A stretch of 64,000 nt of DNA from Paenisporosarcina sp. HGH0030 (GTDB lineage Bacteria > Bacillota > Bacilli > Bacillales_A > Planococcaceae): assembly GCF_000411295.1 (NCBI RefSeq), contig NZ_KE150422.1, positions 401,238 to 465,237 of the forward strand, written 5' to 3'. Shown one piece after another: positions 17,445 to 26,023 of the stretch. The notes beneath the pieces were generated by a model. The model made no database searches and had not been told where the DNA came from. It saw only the letters and a list, made by a program, of their open reading frames with translations. Positions within the stretch are counted from its first letter, which is position 1; the number at the start of each line of letters is the position of its first letter. The position numbers and the translations under genes are program-made.

Positions 17445-18809
17445 TTATACTAACTCCAACCAAGCCACCGCTTCACAATGTGTCGTCTGCGGGAACATAT
17501 CGACTGGTTGCACTTCTTGCGTAACATACCCACCATCTTCTAATATGCGTAAATCTCTTGCCAAGGTACCTGGATTACATGATACATAAACTACACGCTT
17601 CGGCTTTTGTTCCAAAATCGTCTGCAATAATGCTTCGTCGCATCCTTTACGTGGAGGATCGACTACTAGTACATCGGCAGTTTTTCCTTCTTTATACCAT
17701 TTCGGGATGACGACTTCTGCTGGGCCAGCTTCGAAGTAAGTGTTTGTGAAGCCATTGATTTCAGCGTTTCGTTTGGCATCTTCGATGGCTTGTGGAACGA
17801 TTTCCACACCTAGTACTTGTTTCGCTTTTTTAGCGAGGAACAAAGAAATGGTGCCGATTCCGCAGTAGGCATCAATGACGGTTTCTCCACCTGTTAGTTG
17901 AGCGTAGTCCAGTGCTTGTTGGTACAACACTTCGGTTTGTTCTGGATTCACTTGATAGAACGAACGCGCTGAAATTTCAAAACGCACGTCACCGATCAAA
18001 TCTTCAATGGCGTCTTTGCCCCAAAGTGTGATGGTCTTGTCGCCGAAGATAACGTTGGTTTTTTCTTCGTTTACGTTTTGAACGATGGAAGTGACTTGTG
18101 GCAAGATACGTTGGATAACGGCCACTGCTTCGTCTTTTTCCTTGAATTTCTTTTTCTTCGTAATGAGCACGACCATGATTTCACCAGTTGCGCGGCCTTT
18201 GCGCACAACAACATGACGTAGCATCCCTTGGTGAGATTTTTCTTCATACGGCATTATGCCGAGGTTGCCGAGTTCTTTCTTCAATTCACGTAGAATGTCG
18301 TCCGCATCTTCGGTCTCGATGATACAGATATCCGTGTCGACAATTTCATGTGAACGGGTTTTATAGAACCCACCGACCACTCGTCCATCTTGCAATCCGA
18401 ATGGAATTTGAGATTTGTTGCGGTAACGCCAAGGGTTGTCCATTCCTTTTACAGGAAGGACAGGCACGTCTGGCAGTTTCCCGATTCTAGTCATCGCATT
18501 TTTAACCATTTGCTGTTTCCACAGAAGCTGTCCTTCGTAGGATAGATGCTGAACTTGGCAGCCTCCACATTCATCAAATACATGGCAAGGTGGTGCAACA
18601 CGGTGTTCAGATGGTTTGATAACTTCAATCAATTTGGCAAAGCCATACGATTTCAAGGTTTTCAGGACATGGACTTCTGCCATTTCTCCAGGCAGTGCGC
18701 CCACGATAAATAACGGGTAGCCATTTACTTTGGCGACTCCCGCTCCGTCATGCGTCAGATCTTCTATATGAACCGTGATTCGGTCGTTTTTTTGTACTGG
18801 TAAAGACAT
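17445..18809 (-). CDS. rlmCD: 23S rRNA (uracil-C5) methyltransferase, RumA/RlmCD type
   Basis: SAM-dependent methyltransferase that makes 5-methyluridine in 23S rRNA. In Bacillus one enzyme handles two sites. The 454 residues comprise an N-terminal TRAM domain (1-60), a four-cysteine iron-sulphur site (Cys75, Cys81, Cys84 in CHVFDECGGC and a later Cys in DICIIE), the SAM motif DAYCGIGTISLFLA, VDPPRKGCDE, and the nucleophilic cysteine in YVSCNPGTLARD. ATG follows GGAGG. This is the YefA homologue, which in B. subtilis lies near gatB and dgkB, consistent with the neighbourhood here. Confidence 0.93.
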   Translation of the reverse strand: MSLPVQKNDRITVHIEDLTHDGAGVAKVNGYPLFIVGALPGEMAEVHVLKTLKSYGFAKLIEVIKPSEHRVAPPCHVFDECGGCQVQHLSYEGQLLWKQQMVKNAMTRIGKLPDVPVLPVKGMDNPWRYRNKSQIPFGLQDGRVVGGFYKTRSHEIVDTDICIIETEDADDILRELKKELGNLGIMPYEEKSHQGMLRHVVVRKGRATGEIMVVLITKKKKFKEKDEAVAVIQRILPQVTSIVQNVNEEKTNVIFGDKTITLWGKDAIEDLIGDVRFEISARSFYQVNPEQTEVLYQQALDYAQLTGGETVIDAYCGIGTISLFLAKKAKQVLGVEIVPQAIEDAKRNAEINGFTNTYFEAGPAEVVIPKWYKEGKTADVLVVDPPRKGCDEALLQTILEQKPKRVVYVSCNPGTLARDLRILEDGGYVTQEVQPVDMFPQTTHCEAVAWLELV

Positions 18810-18933
18810 TCAACTTCCTCCATTTCAATTGCTTTTATTGTAGCATGAAGGCATGAAAAAAGCAGAATGGCTTATACCATTTATCTATTCACCTTAACAT
18901 GTCATTAACGATGATCATTTCAGCGTCTACAAC

Positions 18934-19152
18934 TTAATATAAGCGCTGCTGACAAGGTGGAAATGGATTTATGTCTTGGATCGTTTGATATTCATAATGC
19001 TTAATCGCAAACTGGGTGTGATATAAGTACTCCATGATGTAAAGTTGATCGCCATCAGCATTGCATAATATACCGGAAGTTCCTTGACCATTTGTAAATG
19101 AAACACCTATCGGCTGACCAATTAAGTGCCAGATTTTCTGTTGCCAATTCAT
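18934..19152 (-). CDS. Small conserved-looking hypothetical protein (72 aa)
   Basis: A 72-residue protein with a clear AAGGAG site 9-10 nt ahead of the ATG. The body reads GQPIGVSFTNGQGTSGILCN followed by a Tyr-rich stretch (YIMEYLYHTQFAIKHYEYQ) and ends PFPPCQQRLY. There are no membrane helices. The short beta-rich pattern and Tyr/Cys content recall spore-associated small proteins, but no family is recognised. It stands alone. Confidence 0.6.
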   Translation of the reverse strand: MNWQQKIWHLIGQPIGVSFTNGQGTSGILCNADGDQLYIMEYLYHTQFAIKHYEYQTIQDINPFPPCQQRLY

Positions 19153-19334
19153 AAAAAATCACTCCTTTTAGTTACCATATGGAGCTTGGCAAAATATGTG
19201 CAGTCAATCTGGGTCGGTGTTAAATTTACTCTGGACCTATGAAAATTTATAGGTTAATAGTAAACTACGCTTAACAGACTAGAAGTTTTGTTGTATAGAC
19301 TATGTAAAAATAAAATGGGGGCATCGAAATAATA

Positions 19335-19727
19335 ATGAGGAAGTTCCCCAAAATTCTCCTAAAAGTGGTTTCAACCATCCTGATCTGTTTTGTGGTGCTT
19401 AAGTTAAATTCGTTTCATGACAAAAAATTGGCGGATGATCGGATTGGCAAGGTAATTGAATTACAAGGGGCAAATCTGGAGGAAGCAAGAATCGAAAGAG
19501 ATTTCTATGACTACTTCGAATCCGGATATGTAAAAGATATATATTTCAACGACGATCCAGATATAGAATACAGGTACGTTTACGAAAAGTCTCGGGATAT
19601 GGTATATGTGTCGGCTTTTGTTGGAAATGCTTCTATCGACCTGACAAACAAGGTTGCTAAATATGAAGAATTCATGGACGTGTATTTCAATTCGGGTGGT
19701 AATATTGAAAGAGTTGAAAAAAGATAG
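19335..19727 (+). CDS. Hypothetical membrane-anchored protein
   Basis: A 130-residue protein with one N-terminal hydrophobic helix (about 8-25), then an acidic extracytoplasmic part rich in Asp, Glu and Tyr (DIYFNDDPDIEYRYVYEK). The size and layout weakly suggest the DUF3139 type of short exported proteins, but this is a guess. A GGGGG run lies 13 bases upstream of the ATG, at longer than normal spacing, so the start is tentative. Confidence 0.55.
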   Translation: MRKFPKILLKVVSTILICFVVLKLNSFHDKKLADDRIGKVIELQGANLEEARIERDFYDYFESGYVKDIYFNDDPDIEYRYVYEKSRDMVYVSAFVGNASIDLTNKVAKYEEFMDVYFNSGGNIERVEKR

Positions 19728-19784
19728 TCGTGTTTTCATTTTTATGCTTACAAAAAAAAAATTCACTCTCAAGGGGCGATTACA

Positions 19785-20195
19785 TTGGAACAGGCAAAAC
19801 AAAAGATTCATTCATTTTTAATGTTTGAAGGGGCTGCGGAAGAAGCAATCAATACCTATACGTCACTATTTGATCAGTCCGAAATCATTAATATTAATCG
19901 TTACGAAGCGAACCAAGGCGGCAAAGAAGGTTCAGTTATGCACGCTATATTCTCTATTAAAGGACAAGAGTTCATGGCTAGTGACAGTTATGTTCAGCAT
20001 GCTTTTACATTCACCCCGTCGATTTCATTGTTTGTGACATGTGACTCCGAAGAAGAAATTGATCAGGCTTTCGAGAAATTGTCTCAAGGCGGAGAAGTAT
20101 TGATGCCACTGGGTGCCTATCCATTCAGTCCAAAGTTTGGATGGATTAACGATCGATTCGGTGTTTCTTGGCAATTGAGTCTTCCCATCTATTAA
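19785..20195 (+). CDS. PhnB-like VOC family protein
   Basis: A 136-residue protein of the PhnB/3-dmu-9_3-mt subgroup of vicinal oxygen chelate proteins. It starts IHSFLMFEGAAEEAINTYTS, has the conserved FSIKGQEFMASDS segment, and ends with SPKFGWINDRFGVSWQLSL, typical of this subgroup. The actual substrate is unknown: PhnB proteins are not proven phosphonate enzymes. The start is a TTG with AAGGGG about 8 nt upstream. A terminator follows directly. Confidence 0.85.
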   Translation: MEQAKQKIHSFLMFEGAAEEAINTYTSLFDQSEIININRYEANQGGKEGSVMHAIFSIKGQEFMASDSYVQHAFTFTPSISLFVTCDSEEEIDQAFEKLSQGGEVLMPLGAYPFSPKFGWINDRFGVSWQLSLPIY

Positions 20196-20201
20196 TCATT
20201 G

Positions 20202-20236
20202 AAGGGGGCTTCCTTATTGGAAGCCCCCTTCTCTTT
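20202..20236 (+). terminator. Terminator of the PhnB-like gene
   Basis: Perfect 12-bp GC-rich stem (AAGGGGGCTTCC / GGAAGCCCCCTT) with a TTATT loop and CTCTTT tail. Confidence 0.88.
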
Positions 20237-20418
20237 AACCATCACATTGGTTAGGTCGCTCTTGTTCAATCAAATCAATAATCTTTATTGTTTTTTTATC
20301 TCTTTGAATGGTTATTTCGCAAGATTGCATTTTTTAATAATCTCACTATAAAAAGTGAGAATGAAATTACTCCTATTAAGCTTAAAGTTATTAAAAAAAC
20401 AGTAAGAATAACATTCAT
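20235..20418 (-). pseudogene. DUF4083-like small membrane protein, apparently frameshifted
   Basis: ATG at 20418 with TTGGGGG upstream begins a 40-codon frame (20296-20418) encoding one helix and SFSLFIVRLLKNAILRNN, then stops. The following bases continue in another frame as IQRDKKTIKIIDLIEQE up to 20235. The joined product matches the intact DUF4083-like protein at 48730-48924 (SFSLFIRR...LDKIIELLEKK). One small indel near the NN codons would explain the break. The short 40-residue form could still be made. Confidence 0.55.
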
Positions 20419-20439
20419 TTTTAAACCCCCAAGAATTTT

Positions 20440-21129
20440 CTATTCTAATGCCAATTTAACGGCTTCCAGGGCATGTATCACAGTTGTATCAAATAAAGGA
20501 ACTTCAGCGTCTTCAGGTCTTATTAATAATCCAATTTCTGTACACCCCAAGATAATTCCTTCTGCTCCATCATCTATTAAACTTTTGATTACTTTTTGAT
20601 AGTACTCCCTTGAAGATTGCTGGATATTTCCTAAGCACAACTCTTCAAAAATCACCCTGTTAATAACTTCACGGTCCTCTTGATTAGGCACCAAAACCTT
20701 AATCCCATTAGACTCGATGCGTGATTTATAAAAGTCTTGTTCCATTGTATATTTAGTGCCTAGTAACCCTATCGTACGTACATCAGACTTAAGGATTTGA
20801 TTCGCTGTGGCATCCGCAATATGTAGGATAGGGATGCTAATTTTTTCTTCAATATATGCAATCACTTTGTGCATAGTATTGGTACAAATGATAATAAAAT
20901 CTGCCCCCGCTTTTTCTAAAGACAGTGCAACATCTCCTAATACATGTCCGGCTTTCTCCCACTCATCTTCTGCTTGATAACGCTGAATCTCAGCGAAGTC
21001 CACGCTATACATAATGCATTTAGCCGAATGTAATCCACCTAATTGCTTTTTTACTTCCTGGTTGATTAGCTGGTAATACTTAGCTGAGGATTCCCAGCTC
21101 ATACCACCTATTAGACCAATAGTTTTCAT
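20440..21129 (-). CDS. Aspartate/glutamate racemase family protein
   Basis: Cofactor-independent amino-acid racemase of 229 residues, related to aspartate racemases (RacD/YgeA type) rather than MurI. It starts IGLIGGMSWESSAKYYQLIN, a hallmark of this class. The two catalytic cysteines are in IICTNTMHK and LGCTEIGLL. AGGAG precedes the ATG. A product such as D-aspartate or D-glutamate could serve the cell wall or germination-related metabolism, but the substrate is inferred from the family only. The SRPBCC gene starts 26 bases upstream in the same direction, so they may be cotranscribed. Confidence 0.88.
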   Translation of the reverse strand: MKTIGLIGGMSWESSAKYYQLINQEVKKQLGGLHSAKCIMYSVDFAEIQRYQAEDEWEKAGHVLGDVALSLEKAGADFIIICTNTMHKVIAYIEEKISIPILHIADATANQILKSDVRTIGLLGTKYTMEQDFYKSRIESNGIKVLVPNQEDREVINRVIFEELCLGNIQQSSREYYQKVIKSLIDDGAEGIILGCTEIGLLIRPEDAEVPLFDTTVIHALEAVKLALE

Positions 21130-21155
21130 AAATAATCTCCTATCATCAGTTTATG

Positions 21156-21596
21156 TCAGTGCACGATTGCTGCTCTCAAATTGCTGATGCCATTTTCTAA
21201 ATACCCTTTTAGGCAGGTCAGCATATAAACCCAGCCTTCTTTGTTATTTAATAACTGACTAATTAATTCCTCGTCATTTTCATTCCAGCCTTTTTCGTTC
21301 ACTTCTATAATTGTCTTCGTATCATCTAGTTCGTTGAACATAATCGTCACAGTATGTTCTTCTCCTGATGGACCCCATTTGAAGACAATTTTTTTATTTT
21401 CCTGAATTTCCACTACGGTTACTTCCACTTCTGCATTGTATTCTTCATATCTCCAGGTAAAGGTCTTGCCTTGTTCCAATTTTCCAGAACCAGCTGAAAA
21501 CCAAAAATTAGCCATTTGCTCTGGTTCAATGAACGCATTGAATACCTCATGTGCGGGTTTCATTATTTTTAATTTTGTATGTACTTGAATATCCAT
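21156..21596 (-). CDS. SRPBCC (AHSA1-like) domain protein
   Basis: A 146-residue START-like ligand-binding fold of the Aha1 C-terminal group. The first strand is VHTKLKIMKPAHEVFNAFIE, then FWFSAGSGKLEQG, TWRYEEYNAEVEV, VFKWG, and the long C-terminal helix (NKEGWVYMLTCLKGYLENGI). The ATG at 21596 is used because AAAGGGG lies 11 nt upstream. An in-frame ATG 42 bases earlier encodes a Lys/Asn-rich extension with no site. It lies just upstream of the racemase gene. Function unknown. Confidence 0.83.
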   Translation of the reverse strand: MDIQVHTKLKIMKPAHEVFNAFIEPEQMANFWFSAGSGKLEQGKTFTWRYEEYNAEVEVTVVEIQENKKIVFKWGPSGEEHTVTIMFNELDDTKTIIEVNEKGWNENDEELISQLLNNKEGWVYMLTCLKGYLENGISNLRAAIVH

Positions 21597-21796
21597 ATAT
21601 TTTTTAATCCCCTTTGTATTGTTTTTATTTTTATCCATACCTATATATTCAATATTAGTCGTTCAACACCTTTAAAAAATCTATATTCAGATCAAAATGC
21701 TCTCCGTATGTCTATGTCTTGTTTAAGGTTTTAACTAAAAGCGGTTAGAATGAAAGTAAGGCGGAATCATCTCGCTTTATTATTGGAGGTTTTAAT

Positions 21797-22780
21797 ATGA
21801 AAGCACTTATATATAACACATTTGGCGGACCCGAAGTATTGGAATACCATGACATGCCCAACCCAGTTATCGATCCAAATGAAATTTTGATCCGCATGAA
21901 AGCGATTGGCTTGAACTTTGCCGACGTCTATAGGAGAAAAGGGAACTACCACCTTGAGGGGGAACCTCCTTATATTCTGGGGTATGAAGGAGCAGGCATT
22001 GTGGAACAAGTAGGAGCAGATATTCAAGGTATTCAAAAAGGGGACCGAATTGCATTTGCGGATGTCCCGTTTGCCAACGCCGAACTGGTGGCTGTTCCAA
22101 TGGATAAAGCCATCCCCCTACCGGAGTCCATTTCATTTGAAGAAGCTTCTTCCGTCTTGTTGCAAGGGTTGACAGCCCATTACTTGACGAAGGACAGTTA
22201 CTCAGTGAATAAGAATGATGTAGTACTTGTACACGCGGCTGCTGGCGGTGTCGGGCAGCTTCTAATTCAGATTGCCAAGTTGCTTGGTGGAAAAGTGATT
22301 GGTTTGACATCTTCAGAGAAAAAAGCAAAAGCAGCTAAAGACGCCGGAGCGGATGTAGTGTTTCTTTACAAGGATGACTGGAAGTCGGCAGTTCTTAATG
22401 AAACACATGGCAAAGGTGTAGATGTTGTGTATGAGTCCGTGGGTTCTACATTGATGGACAGTTTTGCGGCAACTCGAGTCGGTGGTACGGTTGTCTTCTA
22501 TGGAATGGCTGGTGGTGACCCGGTTTCTGTCGACCCACGCATGTTGATGGATACATCTAAAACGCTGACAGGCGGAGACTTATGGAATGTCTTGACCTCT
22601 AGAGAAGAACGAGTGGCTCGTTCAGGTGAGTTGTTCCGATGGATGGAAGAAGGAAAAGTGAAATTAGCGAAGCCGACCACGTTTGCATTGCATGAGGGAC
22701 AGGAAGCCCATCGCTACTTGGAAAGCCGTCAAAGCACAGGGAAAATTTTATTAATTCCTTCGAACGGAGAGTCAAAATGA
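21797..22780 (+). CDS. Zinc-independent NADPH:quinone oxidoreductase (MDR superfamily)
   Basis: A 327-residue medium-chain dehydrogenase/reductase of the QOR type. It starts with ALIYNTFGGPEVLEYHD, has GLNFADVYRRKGNY in the catalytic domain, and the NADP-binding AAAGGVGQLLIQIAKLLG. The zinc-binding cysteines of alcohol dehydrogenases are absent. It likely reduces quinones or alpha,beta-unsaturated carbonyls with NADPH. GGAGG lies 9 nt ahead of the ATG. The stop overlaps the start of the next gene in ATGA, so the pair forms a two-gene operon. Confidence 0.9.
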   Translation: MKALIYNTFGGPEVLEYHDMPNPVIDPNEILIRMKAIGLNFADVYRRKGNYHLEGEPPYILGYEGAGIVEQVGADIQGIQKGDRIAFADVPFANAELVAVPMDKAIPLPESISFEEASSVLLQGLTAHYLTKDSYSVNKNDVVLVHAAAGGVGQLLIQIAKLLGGKVIGLTSSEKKAKAAKDAGADVVFLYKDDWKSAVLNETHGKGVDVVYESVGSTLMDSFAATRVGGTVVFYGMAGGDPVSVDPRMLMDTSKTLTGGDLWNVLTSREERVARSGELFRWMEEGKVKLAKPTTFALHEGQEAHRYLESRQSTGKILLIPSNGESK

Positions 22781-23592
22781 TTATCTTTCAAAAAGACAGT
22801 TTGACTGTTTTTCAGAGCGCGCTATGGAAAACGACAAGCTCAGTAGTTGAGACAGATGACTTGATCTTGGTTGTCGATCCCAATTGGCTCCCCCTTGAAA
22901 TTCAGGAAATACAGGAATTTGTGGCAAACATACGCAACGGCAAAGACTTGTATCTGTTATTCACACATGGTGATTTTGATCACATTATCGGGTATCACGC
23001 ATTCCCCGATGCCAAAGTAATCGGTAGTAAGGGCATGCAGGAACATCCGAGAAAACAATACAAGCTCGATTTAATTCAGCATTTTGATAATGAATATTAT
23101 GTTGAGAGAACTTATCCTATAGAGTTCCCAACAATTGATTTGGTCATTGAAAAGGATGGACAACAACTCGTCCTAGGCGATACAACGATGACCTTTTATT
23201 TATCCCCCGGACACACGCATGATGGATTATTTACTGTCATCGAGCCCCTGGGCATCTGGATAACTGGAGACTATCTCTCCGATTTTGAACTTCCCTATTT
23301 ATTCGATAGTGCAAATGCATACCTAGAAACACTTCATAAAGCGCAGGCAATTTTGGATTCTCATAATATTAAGGTACTAGTTCCAGGGCATGGACAAGCT
23401 ACAGACAATGAAAACGAGATAAAACGAAGAATTGAGCTGGCACATGATTATCTTGAGAGATTGATTGATGCCGTGAAAAGAGAAGATGCGGAAGCCATTC
23501 TGAGCTTGGAAAAAGAGATGCCTTTCCCATCGAATTTCACGAAAGAATGCCATCAGAAAAACGTAGAAATTATCCGTGAAGAAAATACTTAA
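22777..23592 (+). CDS. Metallo-beta-lactamase-fold hydrolase
   Basis: A 271-residue MBL-fold protein. The metal motif THGDFDH (with Asp in place of the second His of HxHxDH), SPGHTHDG, WITGDYLSD and VPGHGQ supply the usual metal ligands. The C-terminal helical part (about 205-271) resembles thioesterase- or glyoxalase II-like members. It is translationally coupled to the quinone oxidoreductase by a 4-base overlap, so the two may act in detoxification together, which is an inference. Its substrate is not assignable. Confidence 0.87.
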   Translation: MIIFQKDSLTVFQSALWKTTSSVVETDDLILVVDPNWLPLEIQEIQEFVANIRNGKDLYLLFTHGDFDHIIGYHAFPDAKVIGSKGMQEHPRKQYKLDLIQHFDNEYYVERTYPIEFPTIDLVIEKDGQQLVLGDTTMTFYLSPGHTHDGLFTVIEPLGIWITGDYLSDFELPYLFDSANAYLETLHKAQAILDSHNIKVLVPGHGQATDNENEIKRRIELAHDYLERLIDAVKREDAEAILSLEKEMPFPSNFTKECHQKNVEIIREENT

Positions 23593-23602
23593 TCCCATTA
23601 GA

Positions 23603-23640
23603 AAACCGCTTGGTTCATTACAACCCAAGCGGTTTCTTTA
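23603..23640. terminator. Terminator between convergent genes
   Basis: Perfect 11-bp stem (AAACCGCTTGG / CCAAGCGGTTT) with an 11-nt loop and TCTTTATTTC after it, 10 bases beyond the MBL stop. Confidence 0.82.
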
Positions 23641-23667
23641 TTTCGATTATGCAACAGTTCGTCTACA

Positions 23668-24420
23668 TTACTTTAATTTGTTAGCGTCTTGTTGTTTCAT
23701 GGATTGAATCGTTCCTAATACAATTCCCATTACCTGTCCTTTAAGAGCATCCGGCACAGATTCATTGGTAGGATTGCGATAGATAAAGTGATTCGGTTCT
23801 CCGTTATATGAAAATCCGAGCTGTGTTAGGTCGTTCTTCAAAGAATCTGGTATTTGATTCGAACCTGTAGATTCTTCAAAATACTCTGTTGGAGCTACAT
23901 ATAGCTCTACATCATCGAGACTGGAAGAGACGATAAGCAGGTTTGTGTCACCAGATAGAACCCATTGTCCTTTAGAACGAATGGATATTCCCGCATGTTC
24001 TAACCCAGAGACTCCATCCAGATTCACACCAAAAATCTGATTGATCAATACTCTTATCTCTGCTCCAGTAATAGATTTATTCTGAACTTCAATGTACCGA
24101 TCCATGACTTCATTTTTAGGCATGTCCATAATTTCAGCATCCAGTTCCGTTGAGACTGCCGTTACATTTAAGGACCTGCGAAGACTTTCCATGACTGAAA
24201 TGTTGTACATGGACACTTTATTACCGTAGTTTTTTTCTGAAATGTAATTCAAATCTATACCGAAAACGCCCTCTACCACTTCACGTACTTCTGTCCCGTT
24301 CACTTCAGCACCAAATGATTTTAAGTAAAGATCCATGACTTCCGTTTTTGGCATTTCATTAATATTTCCCACTGAATTTCCGATTGCTTTCATTACCGCT
24401 GCTGTATATTTGTTTTCCAT
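23668..24420 (-). CDS. Hypothetical protein with an internal duplication
   Basis: A 250-residue cytoplasmic protein that I do not recognise. AAGGAGG precedes the ATG. Two related units are visible: MPKTEVMDLYLKSFG...EVREVVEGVFGIDLNYIS (about 23-61) and MPKNEVMDRYIEV...EIRVLINQIFGVNLDGVS (about 99-137). The C-terminal half (about 145-245) is a separate beta-rich region ending in a helix. No signal peptide or membrane helix is seen. It ends at a terminator shared with the convergent MBL gene. Confidence 0.72.
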   Translation of the reverse strand: MENKYTAAVMKAIGNSVGNINEMPKTEVMDLYLKSFGAEVNGTEVREVVEGVFGIDLNYISEKNYGNKVSMYNISVMESLRRSLNVTAVSTELDAEIMDMPKNEVMDRYIEVQNKSITGAEIRVLINQIFGVNLDGVSGLEHAGISIRSKGQWVLSGDTNLLIVSSSLDDVELYVAPTEYFEESTGSNQIPDSLKNDLTQLGFSYNGEPNHFIYRNPTNESVPDALKGQVMGIVLGTIQSMKQQDANKLK

Positions 24421-24616
24421 AACATATCCTCCTTCTCATCTTATTTCTCTAAACCCCATGTTATTAAAAATGCGATTCCAATTCTCTTAAGCTTTGCTAC
24501 TTTCCTTGGAAATAGTGAATATGGTACAAAGAATATGTATCCATTAACTTATATATAATAGAATGTTAATTGTCAAACGTTCAAAAACTAAACCGTATGA
24601 ACAAAGGAGAAAAACG

Positions 24617-25135
24617 ATGCTTAAAAAACCTCTACGTGACGAATACCCTGCTTATTACGAAAACTATATCGGGCTGGTACCAGATGGTGAACTGACAGAT
24701 AATCTGAACACACAGATTCAGGACATGATTACACTATTTTCGAGCGTCGATGAAACGCAGGCGAATTATCGCTATGCCGAGAACAAATGGACATTGAAAG
24801 AAGTCATTGGTCATATCACGGACACTGAACGGATTATGAGTTACCGACTACTACGAATAGCTAGAGGCGATCAAACGCCATTGTCTGGTTACGATGACGA
24901 ACAATATGTCCGAGAAGCTTCATTTCATTCCCGCTCCTTATCAAATTTGCTTGAAGAATTGGTGGCAGTCCGATATTCAACTGTCAGTTTAATCAAAGGA
25001 TTGCATGAAAACACATGGCCGAGAAAAGGTATCGCAAACAACGGAGAAATAACTGTCCGAGCACTGGCCTATATCATTGCAGGTCATGAACTTCACCATG
25101 TGAAGATTATCAAGGAAAGTTATCTGAAGCGTTGA
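24617..25135 (+). CDS. DinB-family protein
   Basis: A 172-residue four-helix-bundle protein of the DinB/YfiT-like group. It carries the usual three metal-binding histidines: one in VIGHITDTE and two in GHELHHVKII. Members include thiol-dependent transferases (bacillithiol-S-transferases in Bacillales) and metal-dependent hydrolases, so a thiol-transferase role is plausible but not shown. ATG at 24617 has AAAGGAG upstream. An 18-codon upstream extension is rejected. It is monocistronic and ends at a terminator shared with terC. Confidence 0.87.
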   Translation: MLKKPLRDEYPAYYENYIGLVPDGELTDNLNTQIQDMITLFSSVDETQANYRYAENKWTLKEVIGHITDTERIMSYRLLRIARGDQTPLSGYDDEQYVREASFHSRSLSNLLEELVAVRYSTVSLIKGLHENTWPRKGIANNGEITVRALAYIIAGHELHHVKIIKESYLKR

Positions 25136-25141
25136 ACTCAT

Positions 25142-25180
25142 AAAAAAACGCTTGGATCTCATTGATTCAAGCGTTTTGAA
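25142..25180. terminator. Bidirectional terminator between DinB-like and TerC-like genes
   Basis: A 10-bp stem AAAACGCTTG / CAAGCGTTTT (25145-25154, 25168-25177) with A and T tracts on both sides serves both convergent genes. Confidence 0.82.
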
Positions 25181-25185
25181 TTTGT

Positions 25186-25971
25186 TTATAGTGGAAGATC
25201 TTTCTCTTGTGGGTCTTCTACATCCTTTTCTTTCGCCAGGAACCAGCCTGCCGCTGCAATTCCAATCAACACAGTGTAGAAAATCAGCTTCCACTCTGTG
25301 GAATGGGCAAATTCATATGAAATAACGCCAACGTCTGGATGTCCCAACGTCAAGACGGCAAGTTTCACACCTACCCAGCCCACAATCGCAAACGCTGCGA
25401 TTTCTAGTCCCGGTTTTGAATGAAGCAACTTGACGAAGAAGTTGGCTGCAAAACGCATGATGATTAAGCCAATGAGACCTCCAGTGAAAATGACAAGGAA
25501 CTTACCGCCGTCCATACCGCCGATTGGAGGAAGATTGGTGTTCGGAAGTGTCATAGCTAGAGCTACCGCCGCCAAAATTGAATCTACCGCAAATGCGATG
25601 TCCGCCAATTCCACTTTGAATACCGTACCCCAGAAACCTGCTTTTTTCTTTTCCTTTTCTTCCTTTTGTACGCCATTGTTATTAAAGTAAAGTTTTCGTG
25701 CGATATGGTTAATGGCGATGAATAACAGGTACAGTGCTCCGATTGCCTGCACTTGCCATACGTCCACTAGGAACGAAATGATGAATAATGAACCGAAGCG
25801 GAAAACGAACGCTCCAACGAGTCCGTAAAACAAAGCCTTTCTTCTCTCGGCTTCCGGCAAATGTTTGACCATGATTGCTAGAACTAGCGCGTTATCTGCA
25901 GCAAGCAATCCTTCGAGTCCAATCAGTAGTAACAATACCCATCCATATTCCATCAAGATTGAAATATCCAT
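25186..25971 (-). CDS. TerC-family membrane protein, probable Mn2+ exporter (YkoY/YceF-like)
   Basis: A 261-residue integral membrane protein with about seven helices. TerC hallmarks are LEGLLAADNALVLAIMVKHL near the N-terminus (acidic metal-site residues) and KVELADIAFAVDSILAAVAL in the middle. In Bacillus, TerC proteins export manganese and help metalate secreted enzymes. A yybP-ykoY manganese riboswitch heads the two-gene unit here, which directly supports that role. AAAGGAGG lies 6-7 nt ahead of the ATG, and the Spo0M-like gene ends 52 bases upstream. Confidence 0.92.
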   Translation of the reverse strand: MDISILMEYGWVLLLLIGLEGLLAADNALVLAIMVKHLPEAERRKALFYGLVGAFVFRFGSLFIISFLVDVWQVQAIGALYLLFIAINHIARKLYFNNNGVQKEEKEKKKAGFWGTVFKVELADIAFAVDSILAAVALAMTLPNTNLPPIGGMDGGKFLVIFTGGLIGLIIMRFAANFFVKLLHSKPGLEIAAFAIVGWVGVKLAVLTLGHPDVGVISYEFAHSTEWKLIFYTVLIGIAAAGWFLAKEKDVEDPQEKDLPL

Positions 25972-26023
25972 TACTGATTCCTCCTTTAGAATTCAATTAA
26001 ATTATCTTCGCAAAATGCGAAAG

